This document shows positions 26,201-35,406 of a DNA stretch of 46,668 bases, one piece after another. The DNA lies in the NCBI GenBank assembly GCA_902798545.1, contig CADBWQ010000028.1:1-46668 (forward strand), read 5' to 3'. The translations under genes and the position numbers were made by a program. The number at the start of each line of letters is the position of its first letter. Position 1 is the stretch's first letter. The DNA comes from Oscillospiraceae bacterium (GTDB taxonomy: Bacteria > Bacillota > Clostridia > Oscillospirales > Oscillospiraceae). Below the pieces are notes generated by a model. It had not been told where the DNA came from, did no database searches, and was given only the letters and a program-made list of their open reading frames with translations.

Positions 26201-28321
26201 TCAGTCCGGATCGCGCAGAGACAGAAGCCCGGAACGGAGCGTCACGGAAAGGCTGAGCCTTCGCCTGCCGGCCCGCTCAAAATCCACGGTGATGATATCG
26301 CCGGAAATGTCGCACACCGTACCGGGACCGAAGGCTTTGTGCCTGACCGGCATGCCAGGGTGTATCCGGGAGAGAGAAACACCGATGTCCGACTCTTTCT
26401 TTGGAGAAGGGCTGCGGCTGAGAAGAGGCAGAGGGAGGTGCAGAAAGCGGAAGATGCTGCGGCGTTCGGGAGCGGGAAGAGGAAGCTCCTTTGCCACTTC
26501 ACGGGGAAAGCTTGCTCCATCCGGGGTCAGAAAGAGACAGAGTTCGTCTCTGGCCCTGGTCATGGCGACATAAAAAAGCCGCCGTTCTTCTTCATATTCG
26601 CGGATATCGTCCTCTGTTTTTGCCCGGGCTGCGGGCATACAGGGCAGAATCCCGTCCAGCATGTCCAGCAGAATGACCCGGTCATACTCCAGACCCTTGC
26701 TGGAATGAATGGTGGACAACACAAGACCACCGTGGTTTTCGTGCGTGGAGATCGCATCACGGAGCCCGCTCAGCTTCTGAAGCAGTGCGATCCCGGAAGG
26801 GAGATCTCGCGCGAGCATCCGGAGAATGAAGTACTTCCCGCTGTCCATTCCGCGGTATTCCACATACTTTCCATAGCGCATGTCCTCCCAGATCCGGCGC
26901 AGGGCTTCTCCGGCGGAATCCCCGGGCAGTCTGCGCAGGCAGAAGAGCAGGCGGGAAACAGCGTCCCGGGAGGCGGGTTTCAGATCCGGGCAGGAGACGA
27001 GCAGTTGAAAGAGATTCTCTCTGCAGCCTCTGCCCAGACGGACAGCCTGTCTGGCAGCCTCACCACCGATGCCAGCACCGAACTTATAGTAGAGACGGAG
27101 AAACAGTTCTTCGTCATGCGGATGCAGGGAGAAGCGAAGTGTGTCCAGAATATCGCAGACGACCCGGCTGCTAAAGAAACTGTCCTCATAGTTCCGGCAA
27201 TGATAAGAGAGTCCTGTCTGCTCAAAGAAATCGATCAGTGGCAGGATGCTGTCGTTGTTGCGAAAGAGAATGGCCGTCTCACTGCCCCATTCGGAAGCAT
27301 GGCGGAAAAGATAGTCGTACTGCGCCAGGCGGCTTTCAACGGTCAGAATCCGGACGGGGGTTCCGCTTTCCCGAACGGCACGCATGCTCTTTGGGTGGCG
27401 GAAACGATTCCTTGAAACAAAAAGGTTTGCGGCGGAGACGATCTCTGGCGTGGAACGGTAGTTTTCCTCAATGAGCAGTTCCCTTGCGCCGGGGTGGTCC
27501 GCAGCAAAGGTCATCAGCGCGTCAGGAAACGCTGCGCGGAAGGAGTAAATACTCTGATCTTCATCCCCAACCATAAACAGATTGTGATACCTCGCTGAGA
27601 GGCAGCGGATGATCTCGTGCTGAACCTTTGAAGTATCCTGGGCTTCATCGACGCAGAGATAGCGGTACTGCTCCTGAAAGTCGCTCAGAATATGCGGAAA
27701 GCGCCGCAGCAGTTTCAGAGCGTAGACCATCTGGTCGTCGTAATCCATCACGCGACGGCTGCGCAGTTCCGTCTGATAATTTCTGTAGATCTCCGGCAGG
27801 CGGCTGACGGACCATTTCCGGCTGTCGATCTCCTCATCGGAGAGCATCATGTTCTTGATGAAAGTGATGGCGGTACCAATGTCCCGGACCGTACTGTCTT
27901 CAGGGAACTCGTTGTTCAGCGCCTGATAAAGACGGCGGAGAATCCGGGCGCGCTCCCCTTCGTCTCCCAGCAGAGGAAATGGCTCACGTCCATAGCGGGA
28001 GGCAACCTGTGAGACCAGTCGGGCGGAGATTCCGTTGATCGTGCGGAATTGGAGGCGGCCGGCCAGGTCCTCGCCGAAAAGAGAGGCGAAGCGCTCCCGC
28101 ATGTCCTTCGCTGCGGCGCGGGTATAGGTCATGGTCAGGATGGATCGTGGATCGATCCCGCCACACAGTACCATATATCCAAGCCGCAGGACAAGGACGG
28201 TCGTCTTTCCGCTGCCGGGGGTGGCCAGAAGCAGAACCGGGCCTTCCACAGTCAGAACGGCAGTCCGCTGCTGAGGATTCAGACTGCTCAGATATCGGGC
28301 ATCAAACTCTCTAAAATCCAT
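26201..28321 (-). CDS. UvrD/PcrA-like superfamily 1 DNA helicase
   Basis: 706 residues, ATG 28321. An ATP-driven 3'-5' helicase family acting in repair and replication restart. Seen: LNPQQRTAV (Q motif), ATPGSGKTTVLVLR (Walker A), TRAAAKDMRER (Ia), DEAQDTSKVQHEII (II), GDEDQSIYSFRAA (III), EENYRST (IV), STIHSSKGLEYDRVIL (V) and VAMTRARDEL (VI). The C-terminal 80 residues include a FGPGTVCDISGD segment, the Tudor-like tail of PcrA-type helicases. No RecB-type nuclease domain is seen. Confidence 0.92.
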   Translation of the reverse strand: MDFREFDARYLSSLNPQQRTAVLTVEGPVLLLATPGSGKTTVLVLRLGYMVLCGGIDPRSILTMTYTRAAAKDMRERFASLFGEDLAGRLQFRTINGISARLVSQVASRYGREPFPLLGDEGERARILRRLYQALNNEFPEDSTVRDIGTAITFIKNMMLSDEEIDSRKWSVSRLPEIYRNYQTELRSRRVMDYDDQMVYALKLLRRFPHILSDFQEQYRYLCVDEAQDTSKVQHEIIRCLSARYHNLFMVGDEDQSIYSFRAAFPDALMTFAADHPGARELLIEENYRSTPEIVSAANLFVSRNRFRHPKSMRAVRESGTPVRILTVESRLAQYDYLFRHASEWGSETAILFRNNDSILPLIDFFEQTGLSYHCRNYEDSFFSSRVVCDILDTLRFSLHPHDEELFLRLYYKFGAGIGGEAARQAVRLGRGCRENLFQLLVSCPDLKPASRDAVSRLLFCLRRLPGDSAGEALRRIWEDMRYGKYVEYRGMDSGKYFILRMLARDLPSGIALLQKLSGLRDAISTHENHGGLVLSTIHSSKGLEYDRVILLDMLDGILPCMPAARAKTEDDIREYEEERRLFYVAMTRARDELCLFLTPDGASFPREVAKELPLPAPERRSIFRFLHLPLPLLSRSPSPKKESDIGVSLSRIHPGMPVRHKAFGPGTVCDISGDIITVDFERAGRRRLSLSVTLRSGLLSLRDPD

Positions 28322-28335
28322 AAAACCTCAAAGAA

Positions 28336-28361
28336 ACCCTCCCACCATAAGGCGGGAGGGT
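28336..28361 (-). terminator. Terminator of the msmK-like gene
   Basis: ACCCTCCC and GGGAGGGT arms (plus CC/GG across one mismatch) enclose ATAA; the minus-strand product continues into TTTCTTT. It separates the broken ATPase gene from the helicase gene. Confidence 0.7.
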
Positions 28362-28397
28362 GTGGAATCAATCAGCTTGTCAAAAGGAAGATAAGAA

Positions 28398-29583
28398 TCA
28401 GAACTCGAGGTTCTTCTCGGTTTCCTTATTGAAGACGTGGACGACATTGCCCTGGAAGGCAAAGTGGAGGGTGTCGCCGATGCTGTAGTTACCCTTCATG
28501 TCGATGGTCGGAACAATGATGATGACGTCGCGGCCTTCGGCAGACACATGCAGGTGCACGCTGGAGCCCATCATTTCAGAGACATCAACCTTTGCGGCAA
28601 CGCCCTTGTCTGCCAGGTCGGTGTGCTCGGGACGAACACCGAGAACGACATCCTGAGACTGGACATTGTTCTTCAGCAGGCGGGCTTCCTTCTCGGGGGA
28701 GAGCTCTACTTTGTAATCAGCAAGCTGAGCAAAGTACTTGTCACCCTCGCGGATGAGCTTGGCATCGAACATGTTCATGACGGGCATGCCGATAAAGCCT
28801 GCAACGAAGAGGTTGGCCGGATGATCGAAGACTTCCTGAGGAGTACCGATCTGCTGGATATAGCCGTCACGCATGATGACGATACGGTCACCGAGCGTCA
28901 TAGCCTCGGTCTGGTCATGGGTGACGTAAATGAAGGTGGTATTGATACGCTCACGGAGCTTGATGATCTCAGCACGCATCTCATTACGCAGCTTGGCGTC
29001 GAGGTTGGAGAGCGGCTCGTCCATCAGCATGACCTTCGGGTCACGGACGATGGCACGACCGATGGCGACACGCTGTCTCTGACCACCGGACAGAGCCTTG
29101 GGCTTACGCTCAAGATACTGGGTGATGTCGAGGATTTCAGCGGCTTCACGGACTTTCTTGTCAATGACGTCCTTCGGCTCCTTGCGAAGCTTCAGGGAGA
29201 AGGCCATGTTGTCATACACGGTCATGTGAGGATACAGAGCGTAGTTCTGGAAGACCATGGCGATATCGCGGTCTTTCGGCGCGACGTCGTTCACGAGCTT
29301 GCCGTCAATGATCAGCTCACCACTGCTGATCTCTTCAAGGCCGGCGACCATGCGAAGTGCGAAGGGTAGTGGACTTACCGCAGCCGGAAGGTCCGACCAG
29401 AACGATGAATTCCTTGTCGGCGATGTCAAGGTTGAATTCCTGAACGGCGACAACACCTTCATCAGTGATCTGGAGATTGACTTTCTTTTTCTCCGGTTCG
29501 TCAGCTTTCTTTTTCTTTTTCTTTTGCTCGCCGCTTACGAAGGGGTAGACTTTCTTGATGTTTTTCAGCTGAACAGTTGCCAT
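28398..29583 (-). pseudogene. msmK: MsmK/UgpC-type sugar ABC importer ATPase, frameshifted
   Basis: Two reading frames together give a complete sugar-importer ATPase of about 392 residues. Frame 1 starts at ATG 29583 ([14 protein letters not shown]), has a Lys-rich insertion, and reaches Walker [11 protein letters not shown] before stopping at HGRRP. Frame 2 resumes at [11 protein letters not shown] and continues through LSGGQRQRVAIGRA, MDEPLSNLDAKLR, VTHDQTEAMTLGD and the TOBE/OB tail (GVRPEHTDL). The break is a 7-bp tandem duplication (29351-29364); removing one copy restores one frame. Such ATPases serve several carbohydrate importers in Firmicutes, so loss would matter widely. A sequencing error or a reversible variant are alternatives. 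Confidence 0.9.
29351..29364. repeat. 7-bp tandem duplication that breaks msmK
   Basis: TGCGAAG occurs twice without a gap on the plus strand (CTTCGCA twice on the coding strand), right after the Walker A codons. One copy encodes the expected LRM; the second shifts the frame. Confidence 0.9.
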
Positions 29584-29719
29584 GCTTCCGACTCCGGATA
29601 TCCGGCCTCCGCCAGAGATATCCTCACGGTCACCTGCAGAGAGATGTACCGCATTACGACAGGTCTCCACACTGCCGCACCCCGAGCCTGGGGATGAACA
29701 CTTCCTCCTTATTAAAGCT

Positions 29720-29750
29720 GTATACGACTTAGAAATGGAGAGCCGTATAC
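29720..29750. promoter_or_regulatory. Inverted repeat in the msmK leader
   Basis: GTATACG (29720-29726) and CGTATAC (29744-29750) are perfect inverted arms 17 bp apart, 28 bp downstream of the predicted transcript start. It could be an operator or an RNA stem. An AAGGAGGAAGTG lies nearby on the minus strand, about 120 nt before the accepted start. Confidence 0.4.
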
Positions 29751-29784
29751 GCAGTCAGAATATGGGTATAAAAAACCCTACGTT

Positions 29785-29813
29785 ATTATAGCGGAAAGAC
29801 TGCGTCTTGGCAA
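29785..29813 (-). promoter_or_regulatory. msmK promoter
   Basis: TTGCCA (29813-29808), 17-bp spacer, TATAAT (29790-29785) on the minus strand. The leader to ATG 29583 is about 195 nt, unusually long. Confidence 0.65.
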
Positions 29814-29883
29814 GTAAAAAAAACCGCTTGTTTTTTGTGAAAGGTGCACAGAGAACGAATTGCGGAATGCAATGAAAAAGCGC

Positions 29884-29912
29884 TTGCAAAACGCTCGCAG
29901 ATACGATAGAAT
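29884..29912 (+). promoter_or_regulatory. efp promoter
   Basis: TTGCAA (29884-29889), 17-bp spacer, TAGAAT (29907-29912), about 50 bp before the EF-P start. Confidence 0.65.
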
Positions 29913-29964
29913 AAAGGAACAAATCCAGCAAATCAGTTCTATTCAACTATTCGGAGGTTTATTT

Positions 29965-30522
29965 ATGATCACAGCAGGCGATTTCAGAAACGGTGTAACT
30001 TTTGAGATGGACGGCCAGGTCATGCAGGTCGTGGAGTTCCAGCACGTAAAGCCCGGCAAGGGCGCGGCGTTTGTCCGTACGAAGATGAAGAATGTCATCA
30101 CCGGTGCTGTGACTGAGACTTCCTTTAACCCGACGGCCAAGTTCGAGAACGCAACGGTTGACCGTGTGAGCATGGAATACAGCTATCAGGACGGTAATCT
30201 CTACTACTTCATGAATCCCGAGACCTATGAGCTTGAGCCGGTGGACGAGAGCGTCCTGGGTGATAACTTCAAGTTTGTCAAGGAGAACATGGAGTGCACC
30301 ATCTACTCCTATAAGGGAAAGGTCTTCAATGTTGAGCCGCCTTTCTTCGTGGAGCTCGAGGTAACCGAGACGGATCCGGGATTTGCCGGCAACACTGCCA
30401 CCAACGCGACCAAGCCCGCAACGCTTGAGACCGGTGCCGAGATCAAGGTCCCGCTCTTTATTGAGCCGGGCGAGAAGATCAGGGTTGACACCCGTACGGG
30501 CGAGTATCTCTCCAGAGCATAA
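29965..30522 (+). CDS. efp: Elongation factor P
   Basis: 185 residues from ATG 29965, with CGGAGG upstream; the longer frame upstream overlaps the promoter. EF-P binds between the P and E sites and rescues ribosomes stalled at polyproline. Seen: [18 protein letters not shown], the tip loop [14 protein letters not shown] carrying the Lys that contacts the P-site tRNA, the [17 protein letters not shown] stretch, and the C-terminal OB signature [20 protein letters not shown]. The gene order with a CD1247-type protein downstream is common in Clostridia. Confidence 0.97.
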   Translation: MITAGDFRNGVTFEMDGQVMQVVEFQHVKPGKGAAFVRTKMKNVITGAVTETSFNPTAKFENATVDRVSMEYSYQDGNLYYFMNPETYELEPVDESVLGDNFKFVKENMECTIYSYKGKVFNVEPPFFVELEVTETDPGFAGNTATNATKPATLETGAEIKVPLFIEPGEKIRVDTRTGEYLSRA

Positions 30523-30570
30523 CAGATTCTGCCCGGCTGGCCATTTTGACGCAGAGGGGGGTATATCCAT

Positions 30571-31110
30571 ATGACCATCACAGAAAAAGCCGCGTATCTC
30601 AAAGGCCTGGTGGAAGGCAATGCGCTGGATCCGGAGTTCGGCGAGGGAAAGCTTTGGCACGTTCTGTCGGAACTGGTGAGCGATATGGCTTCAGAACTGG
30701 CAGAGCTGCGGGAGGATCAGAACAGCCTGTCGGATTCCCTGGAAGAGGTCGAAGTCGGTCTGGACTATCTGGAGGAGCTGCTCCAGGACGGATATGACGA
30801 GTACGACAGCGATACGGATGATGAGGACGAGGACGAGGACGAGGATTACTATCCCTTTGGCAGCGGCAACTTCCACGTGGTCGATTCCGACGATGAGGAA
30901 GACGCGGAGGATGACGATGGTGTCTTCTACGAAGTGGAATGCCCGAACTGCGGCGAACAGATCAGCTTTGACGATGAGACGCTGGAGGAAGGCTCCATCC
31001 AGTGCCCGAACTGCGGTGCTACACTGGAATTCGATATGAAGGGGCCGGTGGAAGAAAGCGAGCCAGCGGACCCGGAAGCGGAACCCGAAAGCGAAAAGGG
31101 CGACGACTGA
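30571..31110 (+). CDS. CD1247-type acidic zinc-ribbon protein
   Basis: 179 residues. The N-terminal helix-rich domain (about 1-70; TITEKAAYLKGLVEG, ELREDQNSLSDSLEEVE) matches the CD1247 N-terminal domain of Clostridia. A very acidic middle (Asp/Glu repeats, about 75-115) leads to a zinc ribbon with CPNCGEQ and CPNCGATL, then an acidic Pro/Glu tail. Cytoplasmic, function unknown. A GAGGGGGG ribosome site precedes the ATG. It sits 48 bp after efp and before a terminator, so it is likely in the efp operon. Confidence 0.85.
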   Translation: MTITEKAAYLKGLVEGNALDPEFGEGKLWHVLSELVSDMASELAELREDQNSLSDSLEEVEVGLDYLEELLQDGYDEYDSDTDDEDEDEDEDYYPFGSGNFHVVDSDDEEDAEDDDGVFYEVECPNCGEQISFDDETLEEGSIQCPNCGATLEFDMKGPVEESEPADPEAEPESEKGDD

Positions 31111-31132
31111 ATACTGTTTTGAAGATGATAAG

Positions 31133-31162
31133 AGCTGCCTTCCCTGTGAGGGCAGCTTTTTT
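31133..31162 (+). terminator. Terminator after the efp operon
   Basis: AGCTGCC pairs with GGCAGCT, with an inner CCCT/AGGG, followed by a T6 run. Confidence 0.85.
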
Positions 31163-31182
31163 AATGAAAGTGGGAACGAACC

Positions 31183-32451
31183 ATGATGGACAGAGAGTAT
31201 AAACCACTGGCAGACGAAATCCGTCCGAAGGATCTGGACGATGTGGTGGGACAGCAGCATATCCTGGGAAGAAACGGGCTGCTTCGCCGCATCGTCGAGA
31301 GCGGAAGTACCCCGAATATGATTTTCTATGGCCCCTCCGGAACCGGAAAGACCACCGTGGCGCGCATCATCGCGGACCGGACGCAGAGAAGCCTGCGGAA
31401 GCTCAATGCGACTACGTCAGGCATCGCGGAGATCAAGCAGATCATCGACGAGCTTGACACCTTTCTGACGCCGGGCGGCGTCCTGCTTTATCTGGATGAG
31501 ATTCAATATTTTAATAAGAAGCAGCAGCAGAGCCTTCTCGAGTTCATCGAAGACGGACGGATCACGCTGATCGCGTCGACGACGGAGAATCCGTATTTCT
31601 GCGTGTTTGGGGCGATTCTGAGCCGTTCGACGGTGTTTGAGTTCAAGCCGGTCAGCGCAGAGGATGCGGAGATCGCCGTGAAAAGAGCGGTTGACATTCT
31701 CAACAGCCGACGGGATATACCGCTCGAGGTTGAGGACGGTGTGACCCGACGCATTGCACAGGCCTGCGGCGGCGATGTACGGAAGGCCATCAACGCTGTG
31801 GAGCTGCTCTTTTCCGCCGGTGCATCGGGCGGCGTAATCACATTGGAGGACGCGGTCCTGATCTCCCAGAAGAGCTCCATGCGCTATGACCGGGACGGCG
31901 ATGAGCATTTCGATATCCTGTCGGCGATGATGAAGTCTCTCCGGGGGTCCGATCCGGACGCCGCACTGCATTATCTTGCGAGGGCAATCGAAGTCGGAGA
32001 TCTGACCGGGATCTGCCGCCGGATTCTCTGTTCGGCCAGCGAAGACATCGGGATGGCTTATCCGCAGGCGGTGCCGATTGTAAAAGCATGTGTGGACAGC
32101 GCGCTTCAGCTTGGACTGCCGGAAGCAAGGCTTCCACTGGCAGAGGCCTGTGTCCTGCTTGCCACGGCACCCAAATCCAACAGCGTTGTGATGGCCATCG
32201 ACGAAGCGATCGCAGATGTCCGGGCGGGCAAGGTTGGTTCGATCCCAAGGGAACTGCAGAATGTCCACGCGGACGGCGCCGGATTTGAGCGGGATCAGGG
32301 CTATCTCTATCCACACAATTACCCCGGACACTGGGTGCAGCAGCAATATCTGCCGGATGCGCTGAAGGGCAGAAGGTATTACGAATACGGCGATAATAAG
32401 ACGGAGCAGGCAGCGAAAAAATACTGGGACAGCATCAGGGGACAGAAGTAA
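31183..32451 (+). CDS. rarA: Replication-associated recombination protein RarA (MgsA)
   Basis: 422 residues; ATG 31183 or 31186 are both possible. A clamp-loader-like AAA+ ATPase acting at stalled forks. Seen: LADEIRPKDLDDVVGQQHI, Walker A GPSGTGKTT, Walker B LYLDEIQYFNKKQQ, sensor-1 LIASTTENP, the arginine-finger region LSRSTVFEF, and the C-terminal MgsA domain with RYDRDGDEHFDILSAMMKS and YLYPHNYPGHWVQQQYLP. The stop overlaps the next gene start (TAATG). Confidence 0.95.
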   Translation: MMDREYKPLADEIRPKDLDDVVGQQHILGRNGLLRRIVESGSTPNMIFYGPSGTGKTTVARIIADRTQRSLRKLNATTSGIAEIKQIIDELDTFLTPGGVLLYLDEIQYFNKKQQQSLLEFIEDGRITLIASTTENPYFCVFGAILSRSTVFEFKPVSAEDAEIAVKRAVDILNSRRDIPLEVEDGVTRRIAQACGGDVRKAINAVELLFSAGASGGVITLEDAVLISQKSSMRYDRDGDEHFDILSAMMKSLRGSDPDAALHYLARAIEVGDLTGICRRILCSASEDIGMAYPQAVPIVKACVDSALQLGLPEARLPLAEACVLLATAPKSNSVVMAIDEAIADVRAGKVGSIPRELQNVHADGAGFERDQGYLYPHNYPGHWVQQQYLPDALKGRRYYEYGDNKTEQAAKKYWDSIRGQK

Positions 32452-32684
32452 TGGATATCCGGGAATACGACATTCTGACCATGAAAAAAGCGCATCCCTG
32501 CGGAGGGAAGCGCTGGCAGGTGCTCCGCAGCGGTGCCGACTTCCGCCTGCGCTGCCTCGGATGCGGGCGCACTGTGGAAGGACCGCGGAGCAGGTTTGAA
32601 AAGAACATCCGCCGCCTGGAACGGGACGGTGCGGAGGTGCAAGACCCGGGGAAAACGTCCAGCCCGCCGCAGACAGCGGAATAA
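32451..32684 (+). CDS. DUF951 family protein
   Basis: 77 residues. Seen: the DUF951 pattern MKKAHPCGGKRWQVLR and RLRCLGCGRTV, with Cys residues that may bind zinc, then a basic helix (RSRFEKNIRRLER). The DUF951 core is about 60 residues; the last 15 here are a variable tail. The start overlaps the rarA stop by one base, which implies coupling. Function unknown; nucleic-acid binding is only a guess. Confidence 0.88.
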   Translation: MDIREYDILTMKKAHPCGGKRWQVLRSGADFRLRCLGCGRTVEGPRSRFEKNIRRLERDGAEVQDPGKTSSPPQTAE

Positions 32685-32717
32685 CGGGCAGGTCAGACAG
32701 AATACCGGAAGATGGGA

Positions 32718-32744
32718 ACCGGCGGGCGAAAAACGCCCGCCGGT
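32718..32744. terminator. Terminator between DUF951 and CotH genes
   Basis: A perfect 11-bp stem pairs ACCGGCGGGCG with CGCCCGCCGGT around AAAAA, serving two convergent genes. Confidence 0.8.
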
Positions 32745-32750
32745 CTTATG

Positions 32751-35108
32751 CTACCTGATATCACCGAAATACTTCTCGCGCACGGTGTCGGAGAGGTGCA
32801 GTTCCCGGCAGAGAGAATCGACATTGAACCTGGCCCAGTTGTTGCCGGTGATGAACGTACGCAGGGAATCAACGTTGGACACCCAGCTGGCATAACTGCG
32901 GTTAAAGATGGCCTGGTCACGGGCAACTTCGGGATCAATCTGATTCGCGAGGCGGTCAATCTCTGCGAGGACGGACGCATTGCTGAGCGGCCCTTTGAGC
33001 AGCTCGGCAGCACGGGAGAGAAAGCGGTCCTGAAAGTCTTCGTTGCTCCACAGGTCAACAAACAGCCCCGACACCAGGGGACACTGTACGGCGTTACGAT
33101 GAAGAAGAATCGAGTGATTGAGGTAGGGCTTGAAGAGTGTGGCATCGAGATCATAGAACATGAGACGCCACCTGCCGTCATCCTCGGAAGAACGGCAGAA
33201 GCGGAGGTTGCCGTAAGTGAGGTCGTTGTTGGCAAAGAATCCCTCCAGGAAAACCCAGTCGATTACATTGTCCAGATCAATCAGGCTTTCCAGGTGAGCA
33301 TAGTTCTCCGGATCCGTCATGTCGTTCTGCGCGGCAAACTGGAATACGTCCAGATACAGGTCGCTGTTGCGGGGGACTTCAGCGTCATAGGTGACGACAC
33401 TGTTGCGGTCAACCCCGGCAAGATGGGCATAATGCTGCTCATTCATCTTCTCCGAGAGCGCATAGATCCCGGAATAATTCCCGTTGATGAAAAGAACGCA
33501 GTAGCGGCTGCGGGAGCCGATGATATTGTCGGATGCGGCCAGGGCAAGGTTTTCACAGAGCTCATTACGGATGATACTGGCGGTCTGATCCTGGCCGCCG
33601 CGGATAACAAGATTCGTGAAGCTTGTGACACCGCCTCCGAAGATGTCGCAGTTCAGCTCCTCCAGTCCGTAACTCCCGCGGAAACGGATGCTCATGTTCT
33701 TTTTCAGGAGAATGAGACTGGTGTCTCCGTGCATGCTGATGCCGCAGGGAGCAGAGAAACAGCTGCCGCTGTCATCATAGAGGGAGAGATTCCCGGACCA
33801 TTCCAGACCTTTCCAACCGGAATTGTACATTCCGTAAAATGCGGCTTTGTCGTTAGGGACAAGACAGAGCACAGGGAGCGAAAAAGACTCGCCGATAAAA
33901 TAGTTTAATGTGAGAGGCCTGCTGGGCAGGGCGTTGTCTTCATATGCGACCGCCCGGATCACACAGGACGCGGGGACTGCCGTGGGGCCAACCCAGGGGA
34001 GCGAGGACTTTGTCGGATAAGAGGTATCAAAAGTATAGTAGATCTTCCCAGGGGATTCGAGATCGAGAATGACTTCCTCACTTCCGTCAAAGATCCCGTC
34101 CGGCGTCAATGCGACCGGCATGGCTGATACACGTCGTCTGCCATTCTGGTTTTCGGCGTCGGGTGAGGCCTTTTCAAAGAAAAAGCTGCCATTTCGCCCC
34201 GACATCCGGCCGTAACTGCCGCCATACGGAATATCCCGCAATACCAGCCAGTCCTGCAGGCCGCTCTCGTCCTGCCACAGGAAGAGAGATTCGTTTTCGG
34301 AATTGAGAGAGAGGCCGAGCTGGTCGCAGCGCAATACGGTCAGCGCACCGGGTTCCAGCGTGACGGAGGGAAGCCGCGCTTTCCGATAATCGTCTTCGTC
34401 GTCGGAGAGATACCAGCCTTTGAGACTGACGGCCTCGGAAGAGATGTTCTTCAATTCTACCCAGTCGCTGCCGTCATAGGGAGAGAAGCTGCTGTTCGGA
34501 TCCGAAACCATAACCTCGTTGATCTGCACAGGACTGGAGATCACATGCTGTTCCTGCAATTCGTCATAGGAAGCAGTTGTGTTCTCATACCAGGGGGTGG
34601 GATAGAGACACTCTTTGAAGCTGCCGTCGGGCTGCAAGGCATAACTCCGGTCGGCGTCAAGCGCAGGGCACAGAAGAGAGCTGACCACCTCTCCCTCCGG
34701 ATTCTTAAGGAAGATTTCCTCTTCTGCAGAGAGAGAAAAGGGGGCCTGCAGTTCCTCCGGAATGTCTTTCCCGGAAGCATAGACGACGAAATACGCATCG
34801 GTGGGGAGCAGAAAGGCAGGAAAAACAAGACCGTCTCGTGACCGCCGGTCAGACAGGCTCCATCCCTCCAGGTTCAGATCCTCTCCGGAATTGTTATACA
34901 GTTCGATCCAGTCCGGAAAATCCCCGTCCGGATCCTGAACCGTGGCATGGTTCTTCACCATGATTTCAGTGATGATGATATCTCCGCTGTTCCCGGAATC
35001 CCCTGATTCTGCCTCTGCCAATGCCCCGCCGGAGACCAGGGCAGCCAGAAGTAAAAAAAGAAGGAGAGAGAAAAAGAAACGGAAGAAAAATGTGATACGT
35101 TCAGTCAA
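32751..35108 (-). CDS. Secreted protein with lamin-tail domains and CotH kinase domain
   Basis: 785 residues, apparently from TTG 35108, which has CGGAGTG 7 nt upstream; no in-frame ATG upstream is better. A signal peptide with a long Phe/Leu core (about 8-30) is followed by a first lamin-tail domain (about 43-150; ITEIMVKNH, WIELYNNSGEDLNLEGW), a second (about 190-310; INEVMVSDP, WVELKNISSEAVSLKGW) and a chitobiase-like beta domain (about 330-400; IYYTFDTSYPT). The end is a CotH domain (about 410-740) with LVIRGGQDQT, VLFINGNYSGIYALSEKMNE and the metal-site LMFYDLDATL. CotH proteins phosphorylate spore-coat or surface proteins. No spore gene is adjacent. The protein is extracellular. Confidence 0.9.
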   Translation of the reverse strand: MTERITFFFRFFFSLLLFLLLAALVSGGALAEAESGDSGNSGDIIITEIMVKNHATVQDPDGDFPDWIELYNNSGEDLNLEGWSLSDRRSRDGLVFPAFLLPTDAYFVVYASGKDIPEELQAPFSLSAEEEIFLKNPEGEVVSSLLCPALDADRSYALQPDGSFKECLYPTPWYENTTASYDELQEQHVISSPVQINEVMVSDPNSSFSPYDGSDWVELKNISSEAVSLKGWYLSDDEDDYRKARLPSVTLEPGALTVLRCDQLGLSLNSENESLFLWQDESGLQDWLVLRDIPYGGSYGRMSGRNGSFFFEKASPDAENQNGRRRVSAMPVALTPDGIFDGSEEVILDLESPGKIYYTFDTSYPTKSSLPWVGPTAVPASCVIRAVAYEDNALPSRPLTLNYFIGESFSLPVLCLVPNDKAAFYGMYNSGWKGLEWSGNLSLYDDSGSCFSAPCGISMHGDTSLILLKKNMSIRFRGSYGLEELNCDIFGGGVTSFTNLVIRGGQDQTASIIRNELCENLALAASDNIIGSRSRYCVLFINGNYSGIYALSEKMNEQHYAHLAGVDRNSVVTYDAEVPRNSDLYLDVFQFAAQNDMTDPENYAHLESLIDLDNVIDWVFLEGFFANNDLTYGNLRFCRSSEDDGRWRLMFYDLDATLFKPYLNHSILLHRNAVQCPLVSGLFVDLWSNEDFQDRFLSRAAELLKGPLSNASVLAEIDRLANQIDPEVARDQAIFNRSYASWVSNVDSLRTFITGNNWARFNVDSLCRELHLSDTVREKYFGDIR

Positions 35109-35164
35109 TTCAGCACTCCGTATGACAGATAAATGAAAAGATGGATTGATTGCAAAGTGAAAAC

Positions 35165-35193
35165 ATTATAACGCGGCACGGTGTTTTTGTCTA
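35165..35193 (-). promoter_or_regulatory. Promoter of the CotH gene
   Basis: TAGACA (35193-35188), 17-bp spacer, TATAAT (35170-35165) on the minus strand. Confidence 0.6.
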
Positions 35194-35221
35194 TCCTTTT
35201 GAATTGTTTGAAGATTGTTCA

Positions 35222-35250
35222 TTGCATTGTCCCACTTAAAGTGATAAATT
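35222..35250 (+). promoter_or_regulatory. Possible promoter of the double-glycine peptide genes
   Basis: TTGCAT, 17-bp spacer, TAAATT. The leader to ATG 35407 would be about 150 nt. A direct repeat GTGTGAC (35291 and 35302, 11 bp apart) lies in it and may be a regulator site. Weak evidence. Confidence 0.35.
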
Positions 35251-35406
35251 ACATTCAGCGTAAACAGAAGCCGAAAGTCTAAGCATGAGTGTGTGACACT
35301 TGTGTGACGGAAGTTTTGATAAACTGCACACGTAAACAAGAGAAGCGGTCAGCGAAACACTTGATTGCTCTTTTGTAATAAACCAGAACAGAGGAGGAAC
35401 CTGAAA

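Noticed and set aside
35291-35308. Direct repeat GTGTGAC as a quorum-sensing operator for the double-glycine peptide genes
   Set aside because: Only two short copies, and no histidine kinase, response regulator or inducing peptide gene nearby to support it.
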